From assembly GCF_003814745.1 (NCBI RefSeq), contig NZ_RKRD01000001.1, positions 1,054,001-1,118,000 on the forward strand: DNA of 64,000 nucleotides, read 5' to 3'. Position numbers and translations under genes: made by a program. The stretch is from Hydrogenoanaerobacterium saccharovorans (GTDB taxonomy: Bacteria; Bacillota; Clostridia; Oscillospirales; Ruminococcaceae). Shown here in pieces: positions 19,019 through 26,993 of the stretch. The number at the start of each line of letters is the position of its first letter. The first letter of the stretch is position 1. The notes under the pieces were generated by a model. It had not been told where the DNA came from. It searched no databases and worked only from the letters and a program-made list of their open reading frames with translations.

Positions 19019-19558
19019 GTGCTTACACTGGTAACAGGCGGTTCTGCAAGCGGTAAAAGTGAATATGCCGAAGGGCTTGCTGCTACATGCAACGGCAAAC
19101 GCTATTATATTGCCACCATGCAACCCATGGGTATAAACGATACAGAATTTGAGGCGCGCGTTGCACGTCACCGCAAAATGCGTGCTCAAAAAGGGTTTGA
19201 AACCATCGAATGCTATACCAATCTTGCCGGTGTTACGGTAGAGCAGGGTTCTACCGTGCTGCTCGAATGTTTGTCCAATCTTGCCGCCAACGAGTTTTAC
19301 AGTGAAACAGGTGTAGGAATACAAGCAGAACAAGCCATACTTACAGGGGTACATCACCTTTGTGAGCAGGCAAACCACGTTATTATTGTTTCAAACGAGA
19401 TATTCAGCGACGGTGTAAGCTACGATGAAAGCACGCAGCAATATTTGCAGCTGCTCGGCAGCCTTAACCGCGGCATCGCAGAGCTTGCACATCGTGTAGT
19501 GGAGGTTGTTTATACCATACCCGTTTACCATAAAAAAGAAGGGAGCGAAGGCAAATGA
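19019..19558 (+). CDS. cobU: CobU, adenosylcobinamide kinase / guanylyltransferase (atypical C-terminus)
   Basis: CobU phosphorylates adenosylcobinamide and then forms the GDP derivative. The P-loop VTGGSASGKSEYAE lies at the N-terminus and RVARHRKMR carries the His that is guanylylated in the family. The 179 residues are near normal length. However the C-terminal half, where the family usually has NEVGxGIVP and RxFRDxxG motifs, reads SNEIFSDGVSYDEST and is diverged. Those motifs occur instead in the partner at 20322. GTG 19019 is chosen because AAGGCGG is well spaced from it. Confidence 0.87.
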   Translation: MLTLVTGGSASGKSEYAEGLAATCNGKRYYIATMQPMGINDTEFEARVARHRKMRAQKGFETIECYTNLAGVTVEQGSTVLLECLSNLAANEFYSETGVGIQAEQAILTGVHHLCEQANHVIIVSNEIFSDGVSYDESTQQYLQLLGSLNRGIAELAHRVVEVVYTIPVYHKKEGSEGK

Positions 19559-20325
19559 AGCTGTTGCAATCTTGTGTAATTGCCTTTGCCATGTATTCTA
19601 AAATCCCAATGCCGCGTGTTGACTGGAACAAACAGAACATGAAATATGCCATGTGCTTTTTTCCGTTGATTGGCGCGGTTTTGGGTGCATTGCTTTACCT
19701 GTGGGCAGTTTTGGCGGGTGCAATGCAAATTGGCGTTATTTTACGTGCTGCAGTTTGTACTTTGCTGCCTTTGCTTGTAACTGGCGGTATTCATCTGGAT
19801 GGATTTTGCGATACAACAGATGCGTTGTCTTCGCACCAAAGTACCCAACGCAAGTTGGAAATTCTCAGCGACCCGCATATCGGTGCTTTTGGAGTAATGG
19901 GCTGTATCTCCTACTTGCTGCTCAGTTTTGCACTTTGGGCAGAGCTTGCCTTTACCTCAAAAAACTTGTCTGTGCTGGCAATTGGGTACGTTTTATCTCG
20001 TTCGCTCAGCGGGTTTTCGGTTGTCACCTTTCGCTGTGCAAAGGGCAGCGGTTTGGTTGCGGCATTTTCGGATGGTGCACAAAAAAAGAATGTACGTATT
20101 ACAATGCTTGTATTTATCTTTTTTTGTATTGGTGCAATGCTTATCATTTCACCGATTATCGGCGGGGCAGTTGCTACCTCTGCATTACTTGTTTTTCTAT
20201 ACTACCGTTTGATGTCTTACCGCGTTTTTGGTGGCATTACGGGAGACCTCGCAGGGCACTTTTTATCTTTATGCGAGCTTGCAATGCTGGCAGCTGTGGT
20301 AGCGGTTAGGGGGATTTTGCAATGA
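19555..20325 (+). CDS. cobS: Adenosylcobinamide-GDP ribazoletransferase (cobalamin synthase)
   Basis: CobS is the membrane enzyme that joins adenosylcobinamide-GDP and alpha-ribazole (phosphate). It has 256 residues with multiple hydrophobic helices, an N-terminal YSKIPMPRVDW motif, and the conserved acidic active-site motif GGIHLDGFCDTTDAL near residues 75-89. The FGGITGDLAGH segment sits near the C-terminus. The start overlaps the cobU stop and the stop overlaps the next gene, both as ATGA. Confidence 0.95.
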   Translation: MKLLQSCVIAFAMYSKIPMPRVDWNKQNMKYAMCFFPLIGAVLGALLYLWAVLAGAMQIGVILRAAVCTLLPLLVTGGIHLDGFCDTTDALSSHQSTQRKLEILSDPHIGAFGVMGCISYLLLSFALWAELAFTSKNLSVLAIGYVLSRSLSGFSVVTFRCAKGSGLVAAFSDGAQKKNVRITMLVFIFFCIGAMLIISPIIGGAVATSALLVFLYYRLMSYRVFGGITGDLAGHFLSLCELAMLAAVVAVRGILQ

Positions 20326-20714
20326 CGCTGATTATTGGCGGGGCGCACCAAGGCAAGCTGAATTATGCCCTTGCTCAAACAAATTTAACGAAAGCACAGG
20401 TTACTCAGGGCAGCACCTGTAGTGTTTCTGATGTGCAAAATATCGTCGTTCTCAACGGCTTGCATCGGGTAATAAAAAGGCTCATACAACAGGGAGATGA
20501 CCCTCACGCTTATGTAGAAAGGCTGCTTGTGAACAACCCCGAGGTCATTATTATCACCGATGAAATCGGTTGCGGTGTGGTGCCGTTGGAGCGTTTTGAA
20601 CGTGATTGGCGCGAAACTACAGGTAGAATATGCTGTAGCCTTGCGCAAAATGCACAGCGCGTAGAGCGTGTATTTTGTGGTATTGCCACTGTTCTGAAAG
20701 GGGAGAGCTTGTGA
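20322..20714 (+). CDS. Truncated CobU-like protein with degenerate P-loop
   Basis: This 130-residue protein is recognisably CobU-related. It keeps the family's second-half motifs, ITDEIGCGVVPLERFERDWRE then SLAQNAQRVERVFCGI, but its N-terminal P-loop reads GGAHQGKL, lacking the Ser/Thr after Lys. It is about 50 residues shorter than CobU and lacks the HRxxR region with the guanylylated His. It overlaps cobS and cobC by 4 bases each, so it is translated with them. It may be a partner, a regulator or a relic; the intact frame and coupling argue against a relic. Confidence 0.8.
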   Translation: MTLIIGGAHQGKLNYALAQTNLTKAQVTQGSTCSVSDVQNIVVLNGLHRVIKRLIQQGDDPHAYVERLLVNNPEVIIITDEIGCGVVPLERFERDWRETTGRICCSLAQNAQRVERVFCGIATVLKGESL

Positions 20715-21316
20715 AAATTGCATTTATCCGCCATGGTAAAACAGAGGGTAACATTCAGCGCCGTTACATAGGCTCTACCGATATGCCTTTGTGCCAAATT
20801 GGTATAAAAGAAATACAAAAGCTATCGCAAAAAAAAAATTATCCCTCGGTACAGCATGTTTATGTCAGCCCGATGATGCGTTGCATGCAAACGGCTGATA
20901 TTGCGTACCATGATACGCCTTATACGGTAATTGAAAATATACGTGAGCAGCATTACGGAGATTTCGAGTATAAAACATACGATGAGTTGCAGGATGTGCC
21001 CGCATTTCGTCGTTGGATTGATACTTCGGGTGCAAGTGATGCCCCAAACGGAGAACCGCAAATCGAGTTTTTTGCCAGATGCCGTACTGCGCTACTGCAA
21101 ATTTTAGAGGATGCACAGAAACACCATTATGATGATATTGCCATTGTGGCGCATGGCGGTGTGCTGATGGCATTGCTGAGCATCTATGCCACACCGCAGC
21201 GTAATTTTTACGATTGGCATGCTGCAAACGGGTGCGGTTTTCTTTTTGATGCCGATAGCTGGCTCGAACAAAAAACGATTACCCTACTTTCTAAAATTGA
21301 TTGCGAGGAACTGTAA
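20711..21316 (+). CDS. cobC: CobC, alpha-ribazole phosphatase (histidine phosphatase family)
   Basis: A 201-residue phosphoglycerate-mutase-fold phosphatase. The catalytic motif is FIRHGKTEGN at residues 5-14 and the second His is in IAIVAHGGVLMALL. In a cobalamin operon its likely substrate is alpha-ribazole-5'-phosphate or adenosylcobalamin phosphate. The start is GTG 20711 behind AAGGGGAGAG; the in-frame start at 20675 lies deep inside the previous gene. The next gene follows with no spacing. Confidence 0.88.
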   Translation: MKIAFIRHGKTEGNIQRRYIGSTDMPLCQIGIKEIQKLSQKKNYPSVQHVYVSPMMRCMQTADIAYHDTPYTVIENIREQHYGDFEYKTYDELQDVPAFRRWIDTSGASDAPNGEPQIEFFARCRTALLQILEDAQKHHYDDIAIVAHGGVLMALLSIYATPQRNFYDWHAANGCGFLFDADSWLEQKTITLLSKIDCEEL

Positions 21317-22285
21317 ATGGCTTTTTCTCTCGTTGCGTTTTGTCTTGGCTTTGTACTTGATCTTATTTTCGGTGACCCGCACTGGTTGCCACACCCCGTT
21401 CGCTTTATCGGTATTTTTATTGAAAAAACAGAAACATTTCTGCGCCGTCGCATTGACAAGGATGAAAGCTCACTGCGCCGAGGCGGTGTACTTACCGTTT
21501 TGATTGTACTTGCCATTTGTACTTTTGTGCCGTTTGGTATATTGGCAGCCGCAAATTGGATAAGCCCCTATCTACGCCTTGCTTTGGAGACACTGATGTG
21601 CTACCAGATTCTTGCAACGAAGTCCTTAAAAACCGAGAGTATGAAAGTATATGCCCAGCTAAAAAAAGGCAACCTTGCCGCAGCGCGCACGGCTGTTTCA
21701 ATGATTGTAGGGCGCGATACCGCTGCCCTTACCGATATTCAGGTAGCGAAAGCGGCAGTAGAAACTGTTGCAGAAAACGCCTCGGACGGTGTTGTGGCGC
21801 CTATGCTTTTTTTGGCAATCGGGGGCGCTCCGTTGGGCTTTTTCTATAAAGGCGTTAACACAATGGATTCTATGCTTGGTTATAAAAATGAAAAATATCT
21901 GCATTTCGGGCGCTTTGCAGCGAAACTCGACGATGCAGTAAATTATATACCCGCGCGTTTATGCGCCTACTTTATGATTGTTTCGGCTTTTCTGTTGGGG
22001 CTCGATAGCAAAAATGCTGTCAAAATCTTTCGGCGCGACCGTTACAACCATGCCAGCCCAAACAGTGCTCAAACCGAGAGTGTGTGTGCGGGCGCACTGC
22101 GTATTCAGCTTGCGGGCGATGCTTATTATTTTGGTAAGCTTTATAAAAAACCTACTATTGGTGATGCTTTGCGCCCCGTAAATTACGATGACATCCCTGC
22201 TGCCAACCATTTGATGTATGGTGGGGCAGTGTTATGCTTCGCGGTTAGCGCAGCAATAAAATTTGCTGTTTTGTGCTTTATGTAA
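21317..22285 (+). CDS. cbiB: CbiB, adenosylcobinamide-phosphate synthase
   Basis: CbiB attaches aminopropanol phosphate to adenosylcobyric acid in the membrane. The 322 residues show LDLIFGDPHWLPHPVR near the N-terminus, ETVAENASDGVVAPMLF near residue 150 and YKGVNTMDSMLGYKNE, all strongly conserved in the family. Several hydrophobic helices are present. It begins right at the cobC stop and is followed by cobD, which supplies its substrate. Confidence 0.96.
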   Translation: MAFSLVAFCLGFVLDLIFGDPHWLPHPVRFIGIFIEKTETFLRRRIDKDESSLRRGGVLTVLIVLAICTFVPFGILAAANWISPYLRLALETLMCYQILATKSLKTESMKVYAQLKKGNLAAARTAVSMIVGRDTAALTDIQVAKAAVETVAENASDGVVAPMLFLAIGGAPLGFFYKGVNTMDSMLGYKNEKYLHFGRFAAKLDDAVNYIPARLCAYFMIVSAFLLGLDSKNAVKIFRRDRYNHASPNSAQTESVCAGALRIQLAGDAYYFGKLYKKPTIGDALRPVNYDDIPAANHLMYGGAVLCFAVSAAIKFAVLCFM

Positions 22286-22301
22286 ATAAGGAGGTTTTCT
22301 G

Positions 22302-23366
22302 ATGGTTCAGTTAGTTCACGGCGGTGATATTTACTCTTATATAGAAAATCATCCCAATGGTGTGCTGGATTTTTCAGCGAATATCAACCCGCAGGGTTTA
22401 CCGTGGGGTGTAAAAAAGGCAATCATCTCTGCACTTGAAAACAGTGCCAACTACCCCGATCCGCTCTGCCGCGAACTTACCGCCGCCATTGCTCAAAGCG
22501 AAAACCTGCCGCCCGCGTACATCCTCTGCGGCAACGGCGCTTCCGACTTGATTTACCGCCTTGTGTATGCGGTTCGCCCACAAAAAGCGTTGGTTACAGC
22601 CCCTGCTTTTGAAGAATACGAGCAGGCACTTACCGCCGCGGGGTGCGAGGTAAAGCACCATTTGCTGCAAGAGAATGAGGAATTTTTACTTACCCAACGT
22701 ATTTTGGACGACCTCACAGATGATGTGGATATTTTGTTTTTATGTAACCCCAACAACCCAACCGGTCAGCCAATCAGCCAAACTTTGCTCAAAAAAATAT
22801 TACAGTATTGCCGTCAGCATAAAATTTTACTTGCACTGGACGAGTGCTTTTGCGATTTTTTGGATGACCCCGATGAGTATACCATGAGCGAGTTCTTGTC
22901 TGGTTACGATAATCTGTTTTTATTGCGTGCATTTACCAAAATGTATGCCATGGCAGGTTTGAGGCTTGGGTACTGCCTGTGCAGCAACCATGCACTGCTA
23001 GATAAAATGTATCTCTGCGGTTCACCTTGGGGTGTATCCAACATTGCGCAGGCTGCGGGTGTGCAGGCGTTACGCGAAAAAGAGTATATAACCCGAACCA
23101 AAACAATCATTTCGCAAGAGCGTGCCTACCTCAGAGCCGAGTTGTGCCGTCTTGGATGTAAAGTTTATGGCTCGCATGCAAACTTTATATTTTTTCGCCC
23201 GCATATCAGCAACTTATCTAGCAAGCTGGAGGCAAAAGGTATACTGATTCGCAATTGCGGCAATTACAAGGGGCTTACAGGTGAGTTTTGCCGCATTGCC
23301 GTAAAATCGCACAACGATAACATCAAGCTGATTTGTGCAATGGAGGAATTTGCCTTATGCCCATGA
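22302..23366 (+). CDS. cobD: CobD, L-threonine-O-3-phosphate decarboxylase
   Basis: A PLP-dependent fold type I enzyme of 354 residues, related to histidinol-phosphate aminotransferase. It has HGGDIYSYIENHPNGVLDFSAN-like N-terminal residues typical of CobD, CGNGASDLIYRL, LCNPNNPTGQP, and the Schiff-base Lys in AFTKMYAMAGLRLGYC. It makes (R)-1-amino-2-propanol phosphate for CbiB. AAGGAGG precedes the ATG. Its substrate, threonine phosphate, requires a threonine kinase, which is otherwise absent here (see the next gene). Confidence 0.93.
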   Translation: MVQLVHGGDIYSYIENHPNGVLDFSANINPQGLPWGVKKAIISALENSANYPDPLCRELTAAIAQSENLPPAYILCGNGASDLIYRLVYAVRPQKALVTAPAFEEYEQALTAAGCEVKHHLLQENEEFLLTQRILDDLTDDVDILFLCNPNNPTGQPISQTLLKKILQYCRQHKILLALDECFCDFLDDPDEYTMSEFLSGYDNLFLLRAFTKMYAMAGLRLGYCLCSNHALLDKMYLCGSPWGVSNIAQAAGVQALREKEYITRTKTIISQERAYLRAELCRLGCKVYGSHANFIFFRPHISNLSSKLEAKGILIRNCGNYKGLTGEFCRIAVKSHNDNIKLICAMEEFALCP

Positions 23367-24472
23367 TGATGCTGATTTTAGACGGGCTTACCGACGACCC
23401 TGTAGACTTTTTAGGCGGTAAAACCCCATTCCAAGCGGCTGATTGTAAGCATTTACTGCATATGAAGCAATATGGTGCATACGGCAAGTTTTTAACCGTA
23501 CCGCAGGGTTTTGAGGTGGACAGCCTCACTTGTATTGCAACCTTGCTGGGCGTGCCTTCGCAAACACTCCCCACAGGTAGGGCATACCTCGAGGCAGTTT
23601 CTGCGGGGATTGCATTGACAGAAGAGGATGCTGTGTGCCGTTGCAACTTAGTTTCGGTTGATGCGCACGGCATACTGCAAAGCTCTTGTGCAGCCGACCT
23701 TTCGGATATGCAAAAGAACCAACTTTATAAAAGAGTAACTCACGAAAACTTCAAGTTTTACCCTATAGGCGGGTACAAAAATTTGCTCGTGCTTAAAAAC
23801 AGCGCGGGCCGAATAAACAAAATTTGTACCTATCCTCCTCATCAGCACCTCGGCGAGCCAATTAGCAAGCTGCTGCCCCAGGGCAATGCACTTGCCCAAC
23901 GTTTAAGCGAATTTGCCTTGCAAAACTGCTGGAAAGATGAAAATAGCGCCCATACGCATATGTTGCTGCCGTGGGATGTGACTGTGAAACAAAATTTGCC
24001 GAGTTTTGCCGAGCTGCATAATTTATCGGGGGCAGCCGTATGTGCTACTGAAATTGTACGTGGCATTGCCCTTGCAATGGGGCTTACAGTGGTTACACCG
24101 CAAGGTGCTACAGCCGATGCAGATACCGACCTAACTGCCAAAGTGCGCACAGCGCTTACACTCGTGCATAAATATGACTTTATAATGGTGCATGTCAACG
24201 GTACCGACGAACTTTCTCATCGGTGCGACGCAGCAGGCAAAGCGGCATTTCTTCAGCGCATTGATGCAGAACTTGTTGCACCGCTTATTGAGCAGGCACC
24301 GCAAGACACAACATTTTTGGTATGCTCAGACCACTCTACTATTTCTGCTACAGGCAGGCACCGTGCCGACCCGCAGCCGTTTATTCTATATAATAATTCC
24401 AAACAACAGCACGGAAATCTTGGCACACGCAACGCTTTACAGGCGATTTCACTCCTGAAAGGATTGATTTAG
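23357..24472 (+). CDS. ApgM-like alkaline phosphatase-superfamily protein; candidate threonine kinase analogue
   Basis: The 371 residues resemble archaeal-type cofactor-independent phosphoglycerate mutase. MLILDGLTDDP at the start gives the first metal-binding Asp; EVDSLTCIATLLG holds a candidate Ser/Thr nucleophile; HVNGTDELSHRCD and VCSDHSTISATGRHR provide the later metal ligands. It overlaps cobD by 10 bases and precedes cbiP. Relatives of this family have been predicted to act as homoserine kinase analogues, so I infer a role in supplying threonine phosphate to CobD. True phosphoglycerate mutase activity is less likely in this operon. ATG 23357 follows TGGAGGAA. Confidence 0.7.
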   Translation: MPMMMLILDGLTDDPVDFLGGKTPFQAADCKHLLHMKQYGAYGKFLTVPQGFEVDSLTCIATLLGVPSQTLPTGRAYLEAVSAGIALTEEDAVCRCNLVSVDAHGILQSSCAADLSDMQKNQLYKRVTHENFKFYPIGGYKNLLVLKNSAGRINKICTYPPHQHLGEPISKLLPQGNALAQRLSEFALQNCWKDENSAHTHMLLPWDVTVKQNLPSFAELHNLSGAAVCATEIVRGIALAMGLTVVTPQGATADADTDLTAKVRTALTLVHKYDFIMVHVNGTDELSHRCDAAGKAAFLQRIDAELVAPLIEQAPQDTTFLVCSDHSTISATGRHRADPQPFILYNNSKQQHGNLGTRNALQAISLLKGLI

Positions 24473-24473
24473 A

Positions 24474-25991
24474 ATGGCAAAGGCAATTATGGTACAAGGG
24501 ACAACCTCCAATGCAGGAAAAAGCCTGCTTACCGCAGCGCTCTGCCGTATTTTTAAGCAGGATGGTTATACCGTTGCCCCGTTTAAATCGCAAAACATGG
24601 CACTCAATTCGTTTATCACATCAGATGGATTGGAGATGGGTAGGGCACAGGTAATGCAGGCAGAAGCGGCAGGTATCGAGCCTGACGTGCGAATGAACCC
24701 CATCTTGCTCAAACCTACCAACGACGTAGGTTCACAGGTGATTGTAAATGGCGAAGTATGGGGCAATATGAGTGCCGCACAATATTATAAGCAGAAATGT
24801 GAGCTTATCCCGCACATTATGAAGGCGTACAGCGAGCTTGCTGCAGAGTACGATATCATCGTGTTGGAGGGCGCCGGCAGCCCGGCTGAAATCAACCTAA
24901 AAGAAAATGACATTGTCAACATGGGCATGGCAAAGCTTGCAAAAGCCCCCGTATTGCTGTGCGGAGATATTGACCGCGGAGGCGTATTTGCAGCGTTGGC
25001 AGGTACCTTGATGCTACTGGACGACGACGAGCGCGACATGGTCAAAGGTACAATTATAAACAAATTTCGCGGCGATAAAGAGATTCTTCGTCCGGGGCTT
25101 AGCATGCTTGAAGACATCACCCATGTGCCTGTTTTGGGAGTAGTGCCTTATCTGCATATTGATATTGATGACGAAGACAGCCTTTCCGACCGGTTTAAAC
25201 GCAGCAACGCCGCAGGTGATATCGAAATTGCCGTTATCCGTTTGCCGCGAATTTCCAATGCTACCGATTTTAACGCGTTGGAATATGTTCCCGGTGTATC
25301 TCTGCGGTATGTAAACACGGTTGCACAGTTGGGTAAGCCCGATTTAATCATACTGCCCGGTACAAAGAACACAATGGAGGATTTGCTCTGGCTGCGTCAA
25401 AGCGGATTGGAATCCGAAATCAAGAAGCATGCGGCGCATGGAGGTGCGGTGTTTGGCATCTGCGGCGGCTACCAGATGCTCGGTAAAGAACTGCACGACC
25501 CGCACAACGTGGAACATGGCGGAAGTATGGCAGGTATCGGTTTGCTGCCTGTCACCACGGTATTCGAACTGCAAAAGGCACGCACACGTGCTTGCGGTAC
25601 AGTAAACTGCGTGGGCGGTGTACTAAGTGAGCTTTCCGATGCGCCGTTTGAAGGCTACGAAATCCACATGGGCAGAACCGCACCGTGTGAGGGAGAATCT
25701 TGTGCATTCTTGAATACAGTTACCGAAGTGGGCGGACGTGCTGTAACACTTAACGATGGTGCGGTCAACGGCAATGTCTACGGCAGTTATATGCATGGCT
25801 TTTTTGATAGGGAAGAGGTTGCAAAAGCGGTTGTAACGTCACTTTATAAAGCAAAGGGGCTTGATTACAGCAAGGTAACTGCGGTTGACCTTACCGGTTA
25901 TAAGCAAAAACAATATGATTTGCTTGCCGACAGCGTACGAGAAGCTTTTGACATGAAACAGATTTACAAGATTTTAGAGCACGGCGTATAA
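24474..25991 (+). CDS. cbiP: CbiP, adenosylcobyric acid synthase
   Basis: CbiP (CobQ) amidates side chains b, d, e and g of the corrin. It has 505 residues with the dethiobiotin-synthetase-like P-loop VQGTTSNAGKSLLTAALCR near 8-26, SQNMALNSFIT, GAGSPAEINL, and the C-terminal glutaminase domain with Cys in FGICGGYQMLG and His in GSYMHGFFD. It follows the ApgM-like gene after one base and works after CbiA. Confidence 0.96.
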   Translation: MAKAIMVQGTTSNAGKSLLTAALCRIFKQDGYTVAPFKSQNMALNSFITSDGLEMGRAQVMQAEAAGIEPDVRMNPILLKPTNDVGSQVIVNGEVWGNMSAAQYYKQKCELIPHIMKAYSELAAEYDIIVLEGAGSPAEINLKENDIVNMGMAKLAKAPVLLCGDIDRGGVFAALAGTLMLLDDDERDMVKGTIINKFRGDKEILRPGLSMLEDITHVPVLGVVPYLHIDIDDEDSLSDRFKRSNAAGDIEIAVIRLPRISNATDFNALEYVPGVSLRYVNTVAQLGKPDLIILPGTKNTMEDLLWLRQSGLESEIKKHAAHGGAVFGICGGYQMLGKELHDPHNVEHGGSMAGIGLLPVTTVFELQKARTRACGTVNCVGGVLSELSDAPFEGYEIHMGRTAPCEGESCAFLNTVTEVGGRAVTLNDGAVNGNVYGSYMHGFFDREEVAKAVVTSLYKAKGLDYSKVTAVDLTGYKQKQYDLLADSVREAFDMKQIYKILEHGV

Positions 25992-26024
25992 CCCTAAATA
26001 CGAAAAAGAGAAAGGTTGGAGCCT

Positions 26025-26657
26025 ATGAAAGTACAATTGCAAAAGGTGCTGCCTGCTGAAATAGAGCGCAGAAGTTTTGAGATAATCGGTGAGGAGCTTG
26101 GCAACATTCGCCTAGACCCCGTAAACGAGCCTGTTATCAAACGCGTAATCCATACTACAGCCGATTTTGACTATGCGCGTACACTTTGCTTTTCTGAAAA
26201 AGCGGTTGAAAAGGGCATTGCCGCAATCAAGGCGGGTGCTTGCATTGTAACCGATACCCAAATGGCGCGTTCGGGCATCAACAAAAGTACACTGGCAGCT
26301 TTCGGCGGTGAAGCTTTTTGTTTTATGTCGGACGAAGATATCGCACAAACTGCAAAACAAAACGGAACCACCCGTGCCACCGCGAGTATGGATAAAGCAG
26401 TAACGTTAAAAAAGCCGGTTATCTTTGCCATCGGTAATGCACCAACCGCACTGGTTCGTTTGTATGAGTTGATACAAGACGGAATCATCACGCCGGAACT
26501 GATTATTGGTGTACCGGTAGGATTTGTAAACGTAGTGGAATCGAAAGAACTGATTATGCAGACGAAGATACCTTATATTGTTGCAAAAGGGCGCAAGGGA
26601 GGCAGCAACGTGGCAGCGGCTATCTGCAACGCTCTGCTTTATAAGGCAAAAGAGTAA
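26025..26657 (+). CDS. cbiC: CbiC, cobalt-precorrin-8 methylmutase
   Basis: CbiC moves the methyl group from C11 to C12 to give cobyrinate. The 210 residues contain RVIHTTADFDYA near 48-59, with the conserved His implicated in catalysis, then DTQMARSGINK and AIGNAPTALVRLYEL, plus GVPVGFVNVVESKE. ATG 26025 is preferred over TTG 26016 because GGTTGGAG is well placed. It is the last recognisable cobalamin gene of the operon. Confidence 0.95.
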   Translation: MKVQLQKVLPAEIERRSFEIIGEELGNIRLDPVNEPVIKRVIHTTADFDYARTLCFSEKAVEKGIAAIKAGACIVTDTQMARSGINKSTLAAFGGEAFCFMSDEDIAQTAKQNGTTRATASMDKAVTLKKPVIFAIGNAPTALVRLYELIQDGIITPELIIGVPVGFVNVVESKELIMQTKIPYIVAKGRKGGSNVAAAICNALLYKAKE

Positions 26658-26705
26658 CCACAAAAGATTATGGTGGATAATTTAACATAGAAGGAAATGA
26701 CCGCA

Positions 26706-26933
26706 ATGAAAAAAACTATAATCGGTGGCGTTCTTGCAATTATTGGCACATTAGGTCATTTGGCAGTAATCATTATTGCGGCAAAAAATATGGCTTCGGA
26801 GTGGAGTACACCGCCTGGGCGGTTATTATCAACCGTATGTGAACTTGGCATGCTTGGGATACTATTTATTTTCTTTGCCATTTTAATAACTGGGCTGGTA
26901 GTGTTAGGGATTGAGTATTTTAAAAAAGGATAA
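26706..26933 (+). CDS. Small membrane protein of unknown function
   Basis: A 75-residue protein with two hydrophobic segments, roughly residues 4-24 and 43-68, and a short loop containing SEWSTPPGR. I do not recognise the family. It starts at ATG 26706, well spaced from AAGGAA (26690-26695); ATG 26697 is too close. It lies 48 bases after cbiC and just before a strong hairpin terminator, so it may be the last gene of the cobalamin transcript, but no link to B12 is visible. Confidence 0.6.
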   Translation: MKKTIIGGVLAIIGTLGHLAVIIIAAKNMASEWSTPPGRLLSTVCELGMLGILFIFFAILITGLVVLGIEYFKKG

Positions 26934-26952
26934 ACTTCAAACAATAAAAAAT

Positions 26953-26990
26953 AAGGTCATCATCTACAGTGGATGATGACCTTAAAACTT
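26953..26990. terminator. Bidirectional terminator after the cobalamin operon
   Basis: AAGGTCATCATC (26953-26964) and GATGATGACCTT (26972-26983) form a perfect 12-bp stem with a 7-base loop. A-rich and T-rich flanks on both sides allow it to end both the rightward operon and the leftward MATE gene. Confidence 0.85.
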
Positions 26991-26993
26991 TTC

